Shown here piece after piece: positions 53,843 through 64,000 of a stretch of DNA of 64,000 bases. The DNA is from Paraburkholderia solitsugae. Lineage in GTDB: Bacteria > Pseudomonadota > Gammaproteobacteria > Burkholderiales > Burkholderiaceae. How positions within the stretch are numbered: the stretch's first letter is position 1; each line of letters begins with the position of its first letter. Both the position numbers and the translations under genes were made by a program. The stretch is from contig NZ_WOEY01000021.1 of the NCBI RefSeq assembly GCF_013177695.1, forward strand, positions 1 through 64,000. The letters run 5' to 3'. The notes beneath the pieces were generated by a model. It worked only from the letters and a program-made list of their open reading frames with translations, was not told where the DNA came from and made no database searches.

Positions 53843-55090
53843 ATGAATCACATAACATCGAAGAAGCGCAGTTTCGTACGCGTCACACAGATCGCCATCG
53901 CCAGTGCCGCGTTTGCACTGCTCGCGGCTTGCGGCGGCGGCAGCGATAACAACAGCTCGAGCAGCAGCACGCCGGCGGGCGGCGTGAAATTGCAGGTCGT
54001 GTCGTTCGGCGACAGCTTGTCGGATGTCGGCACGTACGCACCGGTGATTCAGGCGAGCTTCGGCGGTGGCCGCTTCACGACCAATCCGGGTGAGGTGTGG
54101 ACGCAGAAGGTCGCGGAGTACTACGGCGGCACGTTGACCGCCGCGTATGTGGGCGGCTTCGGTCAACCGCTGGTCGCAACGGGCGGGTATGGCTACGCGC
54201 AAGGCGGCTCGGACGTCGTCAACCCCCAAGGCGAAGGTTGGGCCCCGAACAGCATGGCGGCTACGACAGTGCCGGTGGTGACCCAGGTGGCAAACTACCT
54301 GAGCGCGCATACCAGCTTCAATGGGAACCAGCTCGTGCTGGTGAACGGCGGCGCGAACGACATCTTCCAGTTCGCGACTGCTGCCAATCTGACGGCGCTT
54401 GGTACCGCGCTACAGACGCAATACCCGGTGCTCGTGCAACAAGGCTTGCTCCCGAACACGCCGGCAGGCCAGGTAGAGTTCATCGCCGGCTACTTGCAGA
54501 AACTGCCCACTCCTCAGATCGCACAGGCCGCCGCCGAGCTCGCCGCGCAAGTCCAGACCATGGTCAACTCGGGTGCGACCCATGTGGTGGTGTCGACGGT
54601 GCCGGACATCGGCAATACGCCGCAAGGCGTCCAGGCCAACGCAGCCGCGCCTGGCACGGCGGCACTGCTGACGGGGATTACGGCGGCGTATAACGGTATG
54701 CTGGTCCAGAGCTTGACGTCCCTCGGCCTGCTGGGTACGGGTAAGGTCATCGTGGCCGATGCGTTCACGTGGCTGGATCAGCAGTTGCCGAACTACCAGG
54801 CGCTGGGATTCACGGTGTCCAACACTGGCACGGCGTGTAATCTGACGTCGATGGTGGCCAATGCAACTGCGTACGCTACCGCTAATCCGAGCGCGACGAA
54901 CGGGCTGACCCCGGCGCAGTACGGCTCGCAGTTCGGCTCGTCGTTGTTCTGCTCGCCGCAGACTTACACGGTGGCTGGTGCTGACCAGACCTATATGTTC
55001 GCGGACTTGGTGCACCCGAGCACGCACATGCATGCCTTGTTCGCGCAGTTCGTTCAGCAGCAGATCGCCGCGACGGGATTGGGGAAGTAA
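53843..55090 (+). CDS. SGNH/GDSL-family secreted lipase/esterase (lipoprotein)
   Basis: A 415-residue exported SGNH hydrolase. The lipobox LAAC places the acylated Cys at residue 30. Block I is GDSLSD (G56-D57-S58), block III GGANDIFQF, and the catalytic Asp-His pair is in ADLVHPSTHMH near the C-terminus. Such enzymes hydrolyse lipids or esters outside the cell. GAGGAG lies 11 bases before ATG 53843; upstream codons are not used. A terminator follows. Confidence 0.9.
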   Translation: MNHITSKKRSFVRVTQIAIASAAFALLAACGGGSDNNSSSSSTPAGGVKLQVVSFGDSLSDVGTYAPVIQASFGGGRFTTNPGEVWTQKVAEYYGGTLTAAYVGGFGQPLVATGGYGYAQGGSDVVNPQGEGWAPNSMAATTVPVVTQVANYLSAHTSFNGNQLVLVNGGANDIFQFATAANLTALGTALQTQYPVLVQQGLLPNTPAGQVEFIAGYLQKLPTPQIAQAAAELAAQVQTMVNSGATHVVVSTVPDIGNTPQGVQANAAAPGTAALLTGITAAYNGMLVQSLTSLGLLGTGKVIVADAFTWLDQQLPNYQALGFTVSNTGTACNLTSMVANATAYATANPSATNGLTPAQYGSQFGSSLFCSPQTYTVAGADQTYMFADLVHPSTHMHALFAQFVQQQIAATGLGK

Positions 55091-55126
55091 GGTTGGCCGC
55101 GTAGCGGCAAGAGGATGCGGGTTGTG

Positions 55127-55163
55127 AAAACGCTCGGCTTGCTGGTCAGGTCGGGCGTTTTTT
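55127..55163 (+). terminator. rho-independent terminator after the SGNH gene
   Basis: AAAACGC (55127-55133) and GCGTTTT (55155-55161), extended by a weaker inner stem, followed by further T residues. Confidence 0.65.
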
Positions 55164-55185
55164 GTTGACTGTGCGGTGCTTGTGG

Positions 55186-55295
55186 CTGTGCGCCTACGGC
55201 GTTGGCCTTTCCTTGAATTCTTATTGGTTTATTAGCGTCGCCCCTGTGCGGGGCAGGCACCTACTTTTCTTTGCATGCCGCGTAACTATTCAGCG
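55186..55295 (+). repeat. left arm of the 110-bp inverted repeat
   Basis: Pairs with 56742-56851; mismatches only at 55191 and 55275. It contains a short inner palindrome-like CCCCTGTGCGGGG and ends with the GTAACTATTCAGCG tip. Confidence 0.95.
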
Positions 55296-55323
55296 CTTGT
55301 AAACTGCTACCAGGCTGTGCATA

Positions 55324-56751
55324 GTGAAGGACATGACGAAGATGCCTGACATCAAGGACCTGACACCGGAGCAGAAGGACGCACTCATCGTTGATCTGGT
55401 GAGGCGTCTGAACGAGCTTGAGGCAAAGCTTGAGAAGGACAGTCATAACTCCAGCAAGCCGCCGTCAAGCGATGGTCCGCAGCGCAAGCCGAAGTCATTG
55501 CGTGGCACGAGCGGGGCAAAGCCTGGCGCGCAACCGGGGCACAAGGGCAAGACGCTCAAACGCGTGGCCCAACCCGATCACATCGAGATTCACCCGGTAG
55601 CGCCGGTGTGCGATGCATGCGGCGAACTCATCGAATCCGCCCGCATCGCCGTCTTACCCGAGGGACGTCAGGTAATCGATCTGCCGCCCACGCGCTTTGA
55701 GGTGACCGAGCATCGCGTGCAGATCGCACAGTGCCGCTGCGGCAAGCACCATTCGGGGGTGTTTCCCGGGAACGTGAGCCAGGCGGTGCAGTATGGTCCC
55801 CAGGTGCGCGCCGCTGCGGTCTATCTGACGCAATACCAGCAGTTGCCCGTGGGGCGTACGGCCCAGGCGCTGGAAGACCTGTTCGGTCTGCGTGTGAGTA
55901 CGGGTACGGTGCAGCACAGCATTGACCAGGCCGCCCAGTTGCTGGCGCCGGCGGTCAAACAGATCAGCCAGGCGCTGCGTGAGCAACCCGTGGTGCATTT
56001 CGATGAGAGCTGCATGCGCGTGGGACGCAAGACTCACTGGCTGCATAGCGCCTCGACGCGCGCGCTGACCTGGTATGGCGCACACAACAGGCGCGGTCGC
56101 GAGGCGCTGGACAGCTTCGGCATTCTGCCCGGCTTTGCGGGAATCGCCGTGCATGACGGCTGGGCAGCCTACGCGCAGTATGAGTGTGAACATGCGCTGT
56201 GCAATGCCCACCATCTGCGCGAACTGGTGTTTGTACTGGAGTCCACCCAGCAAGCCTGGGCCCAGCAGATGATTGATCTGCTTTGCCAGGCAAAGCGCGA
56301 GGTCGACCTCAGTCTGGCTTCAGGCAACACAGCGCTAGGTCAATCGCGCCAACGCTATTACGCGCGACGCAGCCGGACGCTGATCGCCCAGGCGCGCAGG
56401 CTCAATCCGCAGCAGGCACGTGAGCCCACGCGCAAGGAACTTCGCGGCAGGATCAGGCAAAGCTTTACCTACAACCTGCTCGGACGCCTTCACAGGCATG
56501 CGCGCGAGGTATGGCGTTTCATTGCAGATCACCGTGTACCGTTCGACAACAACCAGGCCGAACGCGATATACGCATGCCCAAACTCAAACAGAAAATCTC
56601 GGGATGCTTCCGCGCGATATCGGGCATGGAGGCGTTCTGCACGATCCGCTCCTACCTCGCCACCTTGCGCAAACAGAACCGTTCGCTAATCGATGCGCTG
56701 GCCTTGAGCTTTGCCGGAATCGTCGTTTCGCCTCTGACTGCCGCTGAATAG
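55324..56751 (+). CDS. tnpC: IS66-family transposase (TnpC)
   Basis: A 475-residue DDE transposase. N-terminal helical and coiled-coil region with NSSKPPSSDG, a Cys-rich zinc-binding domain (CDACGELI, CRCGKH), then the catalytic core with Asp in VHFDESCMR, Asp in VHDGWAAY and Glu in NNQAERDIR, and an IS66 C-terminal element. The frame is intact, so the element could be active. The start is GTG 55324 or ATG 55333/55342. Its last codons lie inside the right inverted repeat. Confidence 0.93.
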   Translation: MKDMTKMPDIKDLTPEQKDALIVDLVRRLNELEAKLEKDSHNSSKPPSSDGPQRKPKSLRGTSGAKPGAQPGHKGKTLKRVAQPDHIEIHPVAPVCDACGELIESARIAVLPEGRQVIDLPPTRFEVTEHRVQIAQCRCGKHHSGVFPGNVSQAVQYGPQVRAAAVYLTQYQQLPVGRTAQALEDLFGLRVSTGTVQHSIDQAAQLLAPAVKQISQALREQPVVHFDESCMRVGRKTHWLHSASTRALTWYGAHNRRGREALDSFGILPGFAGIAVHDGWAAYAQYECEHALCNAHHLRELVFVLESTQQAWAQQMIDLLCQAKREVDLSLASGNTALGQSRQRYYARRSRTLIAQARRLNPQQAREPTRKELRGRIRQSFTYNLLGRLHRHAREVWRFIADHRVPFDNNQAERDIRMPKLKQKISGCFRAISGMEAFCTIRSYLATLRKQNRSLIDALALSFAGIVVSPLTAAE

Positions 56752-56851
56752 TTACGCGGCAGGCAAAGAAAAGTAGGTGCCTGCCCCGCACAGGGGCGAC
56801 GCTAATAAACCAATAAGAATTCAAGGAAAGGCCAACGCCGTAGGCACACAG
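56742..56851 (-). repeat. right arm of the 110-bp inverted repeat
   Basis: Complement of 55186-55295 with two mismatches. It carries the transposase stop codon at its inner end. Confidence 0.95.
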
Positions 56852-56885
56852 AAATGAGCGCCGCACAGGCAAAAACCCCGCCCGC

Positions 56886-57935
56886 TCAACCTTGCGCTTC
56901 GAAAGCAGCCGCAGCCCGACCTAACCGGTCATTAACAGCAATCCACTCAATCGTATCCGGCAACTTCTCGATGAGAATCCGGCTCACATCCGCGCGATCC
57001 AGCGCCCTTAGCAAGCCATACAACTCACGCGCATACACATGCGGATCTTCAGGCGCTGCGATGAAATGCACCCCCTCCACATCCGCCCAATGCCCGGCAC
57101 GCGATGCCCGCGCGACCAGGGCCACACGCTCGCCCGCCCGGCGCGCGGCAAGCAAAGGCTCGAGCGCGCCGAACGGCAACAACGCCAACGGCGTTCGCGG
57201 CGCATAGTGCGCCTTCAACGTACCTGAAGCCCGCGGTGCCGTCGCATCCGATCCATCCGGTAACCTCGGCGCCTCACCGAGCACATCGGCGATATCCTGC
57301 GGCGTGACCCGCCCCGGCCTCAACAACGCCGGAAACCCACGTGACAAATCCAGAATCGTCGACTCAATCCCGACATCCGATGCACCGCCGTCCAGCACAT
57401 GAATCGCACTGCCGAACTCGTCGCGCACATGCTGCGCCGTTGTGGGGCTCACATGCCCAAAACGATTCGCCGACGGCGCAGCCACACCCCCGTGTCCGCC
57501 ACGCAACGCGCTGAACGCTTCCAGCAACGCCTGGGCAACCGGATGCGACGGGCAGCGTAACCCCACCGAATCCTGCCCACCGCTCACCGCCGCATCAATT
57601 CGCGCCGCGCGCTTCAGGATCAACGTGAGCGGCCCTGGCCAGAATGCATCGATCAAGCGCTGCGCCTCGGCGGGCAAATGCTCGACCCAGTAGTTCGGAT
57701 CGCCCTGCGGCGCCAGATGCACGATCACCGGATGATTCGCCGGCCTGCCCTTCGCCGCGTAAATACGCGCGACCGCGTCCGGACTCTCGGCGTCGCCGCC
57801 GAGTCCGTAGACAGTCTCCGTGGGGAACGCGACCAGACCGCCCGCGTCGAGCAGCGCGGCCGCGTGCTCGATCTGCGCAGCGCTCACAGGCAAGGCGCTC
57901 GCGGCGCCCTCGGCGGGTTTCTGTTGATCCGGCAT
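56886..57935 (-). CDS. sua5: L-threonylcarbamoyladenylate synthase (Sua5 type)
   Basis: A 349-residue YrdC/Sua5 enzyme that makes threonylcarbamoyl-AMP from threonine, bicarbonate and ATP for t6A37 of tRNA. The YrdC domain (about 1-200; GGLVAFPTETVYGLGGDA, NRFGHVSPTTAQHV) is followed by the smaller Sua5 domain (about 215-345), making it the long form. The start is ATG 57935, 10 bp after the purK stop, so it is probably in the pur operon. TcdA at 4.7 kb acts later in the same pathway. Confidence 0.92.
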   Translation of the reverse strand: MPDQQKPAEGAASALPVSAAQIEHAAALLDAGGLVAFPTETVYGLGGDAESPDAVARIYAAKGRPANHPVIVHLAPQGDPNYWVEHLPAEAQRLIDAFWPGPLTLILKRAARIDAAVSGGQDSVGLRCPSHPVAQALLEAFSALRGGHGGVAAPSANRFGHVSPTTAQHVRDEFGSAIHVLDGGASDVGIESTILDLSRGFPALLRPGRVTPQDIADVLGEAPRLPDGSDATAPRASGTLKAHYAPRTPLALLPFGALEPLLAARRAGERVALVARASRAGHWADVEGVHFIAAPEDPHVYARELYGLLRALDRADVSRILIEKLPDTIEWIAVNDRLGRAAAAFEAQG

Positions 57936-57945
57936 GGCGCTCGCG

Positions 57946-59154
<1,209 letters not shown>

Positions 59155-59246
59155 TCACGTCCGGATGCGCATGCAAAACGTGCAATAGCGGCATCCGGCC
59201 GGGGGTCAGACATGAGGGGACGTCTAAAAGCAATCAGCCACAGCGC

Positions 59247-59765
59247 TTACAGCGCCGGCAGCACCATTGCGTGGGCCGCTTCGTTCTGGCGCACGCGGAA
59301 CGCAGCCAGCTTTTCCGCATACTCGGGGCTCGTGCCGCTCAGAATCGACACCGCGAACAGCGCCGCATTCGCCGCGCCAGCTTCGCCGATTGCAAACGTG
59401 GCAACCGGCACGCCCTTGGGCATCTGCACGATCGAGTGCAACGAATCGACGCCCTTCAGATACTTGCTCGCGACCGGCACGCCGAGCACCGGCACCGTGG
59501 TCTTGGCGGCCAGCATGCCCGGCAGATGCGCCGCGCCGCCCGCACCCGCGATGATCGCGCGAATGCCGCGCTCACGCGCGCTTTCGGCATACGCAAACAT
59601 CTCGTCGGGCATCCGGTGCGCCGACACGACCTTGGCTTCGTACGGCACGCCGAACTCTTGCAGAATCGCAACGGCGTTCTTCATCACTTCCCAGTCGGAA
59701 CTGGACCCCATCAGCACGCCGACAACCGGCGCGGCATGCGTATGGGCAGTCTGGACTTCACTCAT
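59247..59765 (-). CDS. purE: N5-carboxyaminoimidazole ribonucleotide mutase
   Basis: A 172-residue class I PurE that moves the carboxyl group of N5-CAIR to give CAIR. Core [13 protein letters not shown], then [10 protein letters not shown] and the C-terminal [18 protein letters not shown] are diagnostic. AAGGAAG precedes the ATG 59765; upstream codons to 59927 are noncoding. It lies 53 bp after purC and 104 bp before purK. Confidence 0.96.
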   Translation of the reverse strand: MSEVQTAHTHAAPVVGVLMGSSSDWEVMKNAVAILQEFGVPYEAKVVSAHRMPDEMFAYAESARERGIRAIIAGAGGAAHLPGMLAAKTTVPVLGVPVASKYLKGVDSLHSIVQMPKGVPVATFAIGEAGAANAALFAVSILSGTSPEYAEKLAAFRVRQNEAAHAMVLPAL

Positions 59766-59818
59766 CTTACGGCTTCCTTGTTTCTTGAGAACGCGCCCAA
59801 AACTGTCGCTACGCGCAA

Positions 59819-60709
59819 TTAAGCGAGCTTGTGTCCGGTCAGGCGTTCGAGCGCTTCCTGGTACTTCTCGCCCGTCTTGGTGACCACGTCGTCCGGCAGC
59901 TTCGGTGCGGGCGGCTCTTTCTTCCACGGCTGGGTTTCGAGCCAGTCGCGCACGAACTGCTTGTCGAACGACGGCGGGTTGGTGCCAACCTGATACTGGT
60001 CAGCCGGCCAGAAGCGCGACGAATCGGCGGTCAGCGCCTCGTCCATCAGATACAGTTGGCCGTGGTTGTCCAGACCGAATTCGAACTTCGTATCCGCGAT
60101 GATGATGCCGCGCGTGGCGGCGTAGTCAGCGGCTTCCTTGTACAGCTTGATCGAGATGTCGCGGATCGTGGCCGACAGTTCGGTGCCAATGCGGCGTTCC
60201 ATCTCGTTGTACGTGATGTTTTCGTCGTGGTGGCCCATTTCGGCCTTGGCTGCAGGCGTGAAAATCGGCTCAGGCAGCTTTTGCGCGTTTTGCAGGCCCG
60301 GCGGCAGTTCCACGCCGCAGACCGAACCGGTTGCCTGGTAGTCTTTCCAGCCGCTGCCAGCCAGATAGCCGCGCACCACGGCCTCGACCAGGATCGGCTC
60401 GAGGCGCTTCACCACCACTGCACGGCCCTTCACCTGCTCCACTTCGTCCGCCGCCACCACGGATTCGGGCGCCACGCCCGTGAGGTGATTTGGCACCACA
60501 TGCTTGAGCTTCTCGAACCAGAAGTTCGCCATTTCGTTGAGCACGCGGCCCTTATTCGGAATCGGCTCGCCCATGATGACGTCGAACGCCGACAGACGGT
60601 CGGTCGTGACGATCAGCAACTGGTCGTTGCCCACCGCATAGTTGTCGCGGACTTTACCGCGGCCGAGCAGCGGCAGCGAGCGGAGCGTGGATTCGTAAAG
60701 GGTAGACAT
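59819..60709 (-). CDS. purC: SAICAR synthetase
   Basis: A 296-residue enzyme that couples CAIR and aspartate with ATP to [18 protein letters not shown] at the N-terminus and the later [12 protein letters not shown] and [12 protein letters not shown] segments are family signatures. It starts the purC-purE-purK-sua5 run, separated from fbaA upstream by two hairpins, so it probably has its own promoter as well. Confidence 0.96.
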   Translation of the reverse strand: MSTLYESTLRSLPLLGRGKVRDNYAVGNDQLLIVTTDRLSAFDVIMGEPIPNKGRVLNEMANFWFEKLKHVVPNHLTGVAPESVVAADEVEQVKGRAVVVKRLEPILVEAVVRGYLAGSGWKDYQATGSVCGVELPPGLQNAQKLPEPIFTPAAKAEMGHHDENITYNEMERRIGTELSATIRDISIKLYKEAADYAATRGIIIADTKFEFGLDNHGQLYLMDEALTADSSRFWPADQYQVGTNPPSFDKQFVRDWLETQPWKKEPPAPKLPDDVVTKTGEKYQEALERLTGHKLA

Positions 60710-60753
60710 CGTCGTGGTTCGCTAAAAGTGGGGCAAAAAGTATGACCGGAACA

Positions 60754-60823
60754 AAAGGGAAACGCCGTTCCCCGGATGATGCGGGAACGGCGATCGAACG
60801 ACAACCTGGCCTTTCGGCCAGGT
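60754..60823 (-). terminator. double hairpin after fbaA
   Basis: Two stems lie in the fbaA-purC gap: ACCTGGCC/GGCCAGGT (60804-60823) with loop TTTC, and CGCCGTTCCC/GGGAACGGCG (60763-60792). On the minus strand the second is followed by a T/C-rich tract. They should end fbaA transcripts. Confidence 0.7.
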
Positions 60824-60841
60824 GTTGAGCGTGCTTATAGC

Positions 60842-61906
60842 TTAGCGGACGACTTGCGCGAGGTCGCCCGATTTGTACTTCTCCGCGATTTTATCAAGCG
60901 AAACCGGCTTGATCTTGCCTGCCTGGCCTTCGCAACCGAATTGCGTGAAGCGCTCGAGACAGATCTTCATCGCCGCTTCGCGCGCCGGCTTCAGGTAGTC
61001 GCGCGGATCGAACTTGCCCGGGTTGGTCGCCATGTAGCGGCGGATCGCACCGGTGATCGCCAGACGCAGGTCGGTGTCGATATTGACCTTGCGCACGCCG
61101 TTCCTGATGCCTTCCTGAATTTCTTCAACCGGCACACCGTAGGTTTCCTTCATGTCGCCGCCGAATTCGCGGATTTCCGCGAGCAGCTCCTGCGGCACCG
61201 ACGACGAACCGTGCATCACCAGGTGCGTATTCGGAATGCGCTGGTGAATTTCCTTGATGCGCTGGATCGACAGAATGTCGCCCGTGGGCTTCTTGCTGAA
61301 CTTGTACGCGCCGTGCGACGTACCGATCGCGATCGCGAGCGCGTCGCATTGCGTGCGCTTGACGAAGTCGGCAGCCTGCTCCGGGTCGGTCAGCAGTTGT
61401 TCGCGGGTCATCGTACCTTCCGCGCCGTGGCCGTCTTCCTTGTCGCCCTTCATGGTTTCCAGCGAACCGAGCACGCCCAGTTCCGCTTCCACCGTGATGC
61501 CGATCGAGTGCGCCGCTTCAACCACCTTGCGCGAGACTTCGACGTTGTACTCGTACGATGCGACCGTCTTGCCGTCGGCTTCGAGCGAACCGTCCATCAT
61601 CACGCTGGTGAAACCGCTGCGGATCGCTGCCATACAGACCGCCGGCGACTGGCCGTGGTCCTGGTGCATCACGACCGGAATATGCGGATACGATTCCACC
61701 GCTGCTTCGATCAGGTGGCGCAGGAACGGCTCGCCAGCGTACTTACGCGCGCCGGCCGATGCCTGCATGATGACCGGAGCGTTGACCTTGTCGGCTGCGG
61801 CCATGATCGCCTGCACCTGCTCCAGGTTGTTCACGTTGAATGCCGGAATGCCATAACCGTTTTCGGCGGCATGGTCCAGCAGTTGACGCATTGATACGAG
61901 AGGCAT
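60842..61906 (-). CDS. fbaA: class II fructose-bisphosphate aldolase
   Basis: A 354-residue zinc aldolase of the Calvin/CbbA-like subgroup. The zinc and active-site segments [35 protein letters not shown] and [10 protein letters not shown] are in order. It works in glycolysis and gluconeogenesis, interconverting fructose 1,6-bisphosphate and the trioses. AAGGAG precedes the ATG 61906. It is next to pyk, a common Burkholderia order, but a 373-bp gap with repeats separates the two. Confidence 0.95.
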   Translation of the reverse strand: MPLVSMRQLLDHAAENGYGIPAFNVNNLEQVQAIMAAADKVNAPVIMQASAGARKYAGEPFLRHLIEAAVESYPHIPVVMHQDHGQSPAVCMAAIRSGFTSVMMDGSLEADGKTVASYEYNVEVSRKVVEAAHSIGITVEAELGVLGSLETMKGDKEDGHGAEGTMTREQLLTDPEQAADFVKRTQCDALAIAIGTSHGAYKFSKKPTGDILSIQRIKEIHQRIPNTHLVMHGSSSVPQELLAEIREFGGDMKETYGVPVEEIQEGIRNGVRKVNIDTDLRLAITGAIRRYMATNPGKFDPRDYLKPAREAAMKICLERFTQFGCEGQAGKIKPVSLDKIAEKYKSGDLAQVVR

Positions 61907-62121
61907 GCTTAACTCCTTAGATTGAAACGAATTCTGTGCCGTCGGCATCTTTTTGGGCGATTTTATCGCGAAGCACGCTGCATACCCGTTCACACATGCC
62001 CTAAAGCGCGTCACTTGCGGACCTTCGCCGCACGCGCAATTGGAGTCTGTGCGCCGCCTCTCGCGGGGCATGACAGCCTGCTTCGCTCAATCAAGCCTGC
62101 GCCGATCGAGCAGTTTTCTGT

Positions 62122-62260
62122 GTCGACCAGAGTTGGCGCTTCAGCTGTCGATCAGAGTAAGCGCTAAAGCGCTAACTCTGATCCCATGCAAAGCTCCTAC
62201 TCTGGTCCCACGCAACGCGGTCGATCTGAGTTAGCGCTTTAGCGCTTACTCCAATCCCAC
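62122..62260. repeat. nested inverted and tandem repeats between pyk and fbaA
   Basis: Perfect 24-bp arms (62155-62178 and 62228-62251; each contains AGCGCTAAAGCGCT or its complement) form a large inverted repeat, and each arm is itself almost palindromic. Three copies of an ACTCTGRTCCCAYG-like unit follow the arms (near 62174, 62199 and 62248), and a degenerate GTCGACCAGAG copy precedes them. No ORF or promoter is clear inside; the rest of the 373-bp gap (61907-62279) shows only fbaA upstream sequence. Confidence 0.85.
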
Positions 62261-62279
62261 GAAGGTTGGTTACCGCCAA

Positions 62280-63716
62280 TCAATACGGCTCGCCGACGCG
62301 CACGATCTTCAGCGTGTTCGTGCCGCCTGCCTGGCCCATCGGTTCACCGACGGTCAGCACCACCATATCGCCGCGCGACGCGTAGCCCTTGCTGACCACA
62401 GTTTCCAGTGCTTGCTGCAACGCGGTGTCGCGGTCGCTGCTGGTGTCCAGATGCAGCGACGTAACATTGCGGTAGATCGCCATCGCCCGTTCGCTGCCGA
62501 CACGCGGCGTGAGCGCGAAAATCGGCACGTGCGTCGAGTGACGCGACATCCACAGCGCGGTCGAACCCGATTCGGTCAACGCGACGATTGCCTTCGCGCC
62601 AAGATGGAACGCCGTGAACAACGCACCCATGGCGATGGACTGGTCGATTCGCGTGAACGTGCGATCGAGGAAATCCTTGTCCAGCTCCGACTGTTCCGAC
62701 TTCTCGGCTTCCAGACAGATTGCCGCCATCGTCTCGATGGTCTCAACCGGGTACTTACCCGCTGCGGACTCGGCCGACAGCATCACCGCGTCCGTGCCGT
62801 CCAGCACCGCGTTGGCGACGTCCGACACTTCGGCGCGGGTCGGCACCGGCGCATGGATCATCGACTCCATCATCTGGGTCGCGGTGATCACGAACTTGTT
62901 CGATTCGCGGGCCATACGAATCATGCGCTTTTGCAGCGCAGGAACTGCGGCATTCCCCACTTCCACGGCCAGATCGCCACGCGCGACCATGATGCCGTCC
63001 GATGCGTCGAGGATGCCTTGCAGCGCGGGAATCGCTTCCGCACGCTCGATCTTCGCGATCATCTTCGGCTTGATGCCGTACGGCGCACCCGCGATGTTCG
63101 CGAGCTGGCGGGCCATTTCCATGTCGGTGGCGTTCTTGGGGAACGATACCGCGACGAAATCCACGCCGAGCGACATCGCCGTGCGGATGTCTTCCATGTC
63201 TTTCGCGGTCAGCGCCGGCGCCGACAGGCCGCCGCCCTGGCGGTTGATACCCTTGTTGTTCGACAGCTCGCCGCCGATCTTCACGGTGGTGTGAATCTCG
63301 CTGCCGATCACGCGTGTGACGTCCAGCACGATCAGGCCGTCGTTGAGCAACAGCACGTCGCCCGGTTTCAGGTCACGCGGCAGGTCTTTGTAGTCGAGAC
63401 CGGCGCGTTGTTCGTTGCCGAGTTCGCACTCGGCATCGAGCACGAACGGCTCGCCGGCGACCAGCATGATCTTGCCGTTTTCGAATTTACCGACCCGGAT
63501 CTTCGGGCCTTGCAGGTCGGCCATGATGGCGACTTCACGGCCAGCCTGGCGGGCCGCCTCGCGCACGAATTCGGCGCGCTGGCGGTGGTCGTCGGCGGTG
63601 CCGTGCGAGAAATTGAGCCGCACCACGTCCAACCCTGCTCGAATCATTTGCAGCAGAATTTCCGGCGTACTGGAAGCCGGTCCGATGGTAGCGACAATCT
63701 TGGTAGCGCGATGCAT
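62280..63716 (-). CDS. pyk: pyruvate kinase
   Basis: A 478-residue glycolytic enzyme that makes ATP and pyruvate from phosphoenolpyruvate. It has KIVATIGPAS at the start, the catalytic Lys segment KMIAKIERAEAI, GIMVARGDLAVEVG (substrate and metal site) and the C-terminal allosteric domain. The start is ATG 63716 with GAGGAGACTC before it, giving the usual length. The frame is also open for 84 further codons to 63968, but those are low-complexity Pro/Ala and probably noncoding. Confidence 0.95.
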   Translation of the reverse strand: MHRATKIVATIGPASSTPEILLQMIRAGLDVVRLNFSHGTADDHRQRAEFVREAARQAGREVAIMADLQGPKIRVGKFENGKIMLVAGEPFVLDAECELGNEQRAGLDYKDLPRDLKPGDVLLLNDGLIVLDVTRVIGSEIHTTVKIGGELSNNKGINRQGGGLSAPALTAKDMEDIRTAMSLGVDFVAVSFPKNATDMEMARQLANIAGAPYGIKPKMIAKIERAEAIPALQGILDASDGIMVARGDLAVEVGNAAVPALQKRMIRMARESNKFVITATQMMESMIHAPVPTRAEVSDVANAVLDGTDAVMLSAESAAGKYPVETIETMAAICLEAEKSEQSELDKDFLDRTFTRIDQSIAMGALFTAFHLGAKAIVALTESGSTALWMSRHSTHVPIFALTPRVGSERAMAIYRNVTSLHLDTSSDRDTALQQALETVVSKGYASRGDMVVLTVGEPMGQAGGTNTLKIVRVGEPY

Positions 63717-64000
63717 GAGTCTCCTCGTCTGGATGGGATCGCTGGAATGAGCGCTGCGAGTCGGATGCGGAGGCTGCGCACCGAAGGGTGCTACGGGGGG
63801 CTGCGCGCCAGTTGAAACCAGCGTCGCTTTATGGGGTGAAGCGGTGTTCGACACCAGCACGGGGGGTGCCGGTGGGGGGGCGAGTGCGACCTCTTCGTCC
63901 GGGAGTTCTGCCGGCGAGTGAGCGGCTTGTCCGGTGGACAATTCCGCTGCCTCGCTGGCAGTGGTCAACTCCGCGAGCGCGAGGGGCGACCCGGATTCTT
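63717..64000. other. upstream region of pyk at the window edge
   Basis: In frame with pyk and free of stops, with an ATG at 63968, but low in complexity and with no ribosome site. I see no gene here that can be supported; it could hold the pyk promoter or the tail of a gene outside the window. Confidence 0.4.

Larger units (their letters stand above)
55186..56851 (+). mobile_element. IS66-type insertion element inside 110-bp inverted repeats
   Basis: One transposase gene lies between two 110-bp inverted repeats that match at 108 positions with no gaps. Only tnpC is present, without tnpA or tnpB, as in the ISBst12 group of IS66. The innermost GTAACTATTCAGCG resembles IS66 tips (GTAA...). No 8-bp target duplication flanks either the inner tip or the outer repeat. 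The long repeat may be a palindromic genomic repeat into which the IS jumped. Confidence 0.85.

Noticed and set aside
59766..59927. N-terminal extension of PurE
   Set aside because: It overlaps the end of purC, lacks family similarity, and a start with ribosome site exists at 59765.
61907..62071. N-terminal extension of the aldolase
   Set aside because: AAGGAG and the family start MPLVSM at 61906 are clear; upstream residues are not conserved-looking.
62412..63815. 467-codon plus-strand frame opposite pyk
   Set aside because: Antisense to a complete pyruvate kinase; His/Arg-rich with no domain.

Overview
The window is GC-rich, densely coded chromosomal DNA. Gene content points to Burkholderiaceae, most likely Paraburkholderia. 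The indicators are a kynR/kynB-kynU-kynA tryptophan cluster, a Smo-type polyol ABC locus, an RND pump resembling BpeAB-OprB with a divergent TetR gene, and a pyk-fbaA-purC-purE-purK-sua5 block. No rRNA, tRNA or CRISPR array was seen. Genus assignment is inference from gene content.

Layout. 0-11 kb: housekeeping and stress genes, namely the 3' part of amiC, an EamA exporter, a vapBC toxin-antitoxin pair, pirin, a CnoX-like thioredoxin, tcdA, pdxH, a cyclopropane-fatty-acid synthase, a DUF72 protein with a hexanucleotide-encoded tail, msrA and a flavin reductase. 11-14.6 kb: kynR divergent from kynBUA, tryptophan to anthranilate. 14.6-16.2 kb: a small accessory patch with a folded RNA-like region overlapping a possible Icd/Ash-like ORF, a coiled-coil-rich unknown protein, and a leader-coupled pair of paralogous small proteins. 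16.5-27 kb: a polyol locus with dehydrogenase, xylulokinase and SorC-type regulator on the plus strand, facing an ABC transporter, HAD phosphatase and SDR dehydrogenase on the minus strand. 27.3-30.1 kb: a cluster A-I metal ABC transporter. 30.2-34 kb: glutathione-dependent formaldehyde oxidation and a second xylulokinase. 34.3-35.8 kb: an NCS2 nucleobase permease. 36-43 kb: the RND pump and TetR repressor. 43-46.8 kb: cysteine hydrolase, GlxA-type regulator and small unknowns. 47-50.7 kb: a response regulator, sensor kinase and DegP-type protease. 50.9-55 kb: PBP4, a sterol-desaturase-like protein and an SGNH lipoprotein. 55.2-56.9 kb: an IS66-type transposase bounded by 110-bp inverted repeats. 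56.9-64 kb: sua5, purK, purE, purC, fbaA, pyk.

Regulatory structure visible in the bases links several genes. A paired 12-bp palindrome with the same 7-bp spacing lies upstream of both divergent arms of the polyol locus. A 20-bp palindrome fills the promoter spacer of the efflux operon. An array of CTTAAA-like half-sites at 11-12 bp steps lies upstream of degP, just downstream of the two-component genes. These are the strongest new observations, together with the IS66 element in long inverted repeats and the small accessory patch after kynA.
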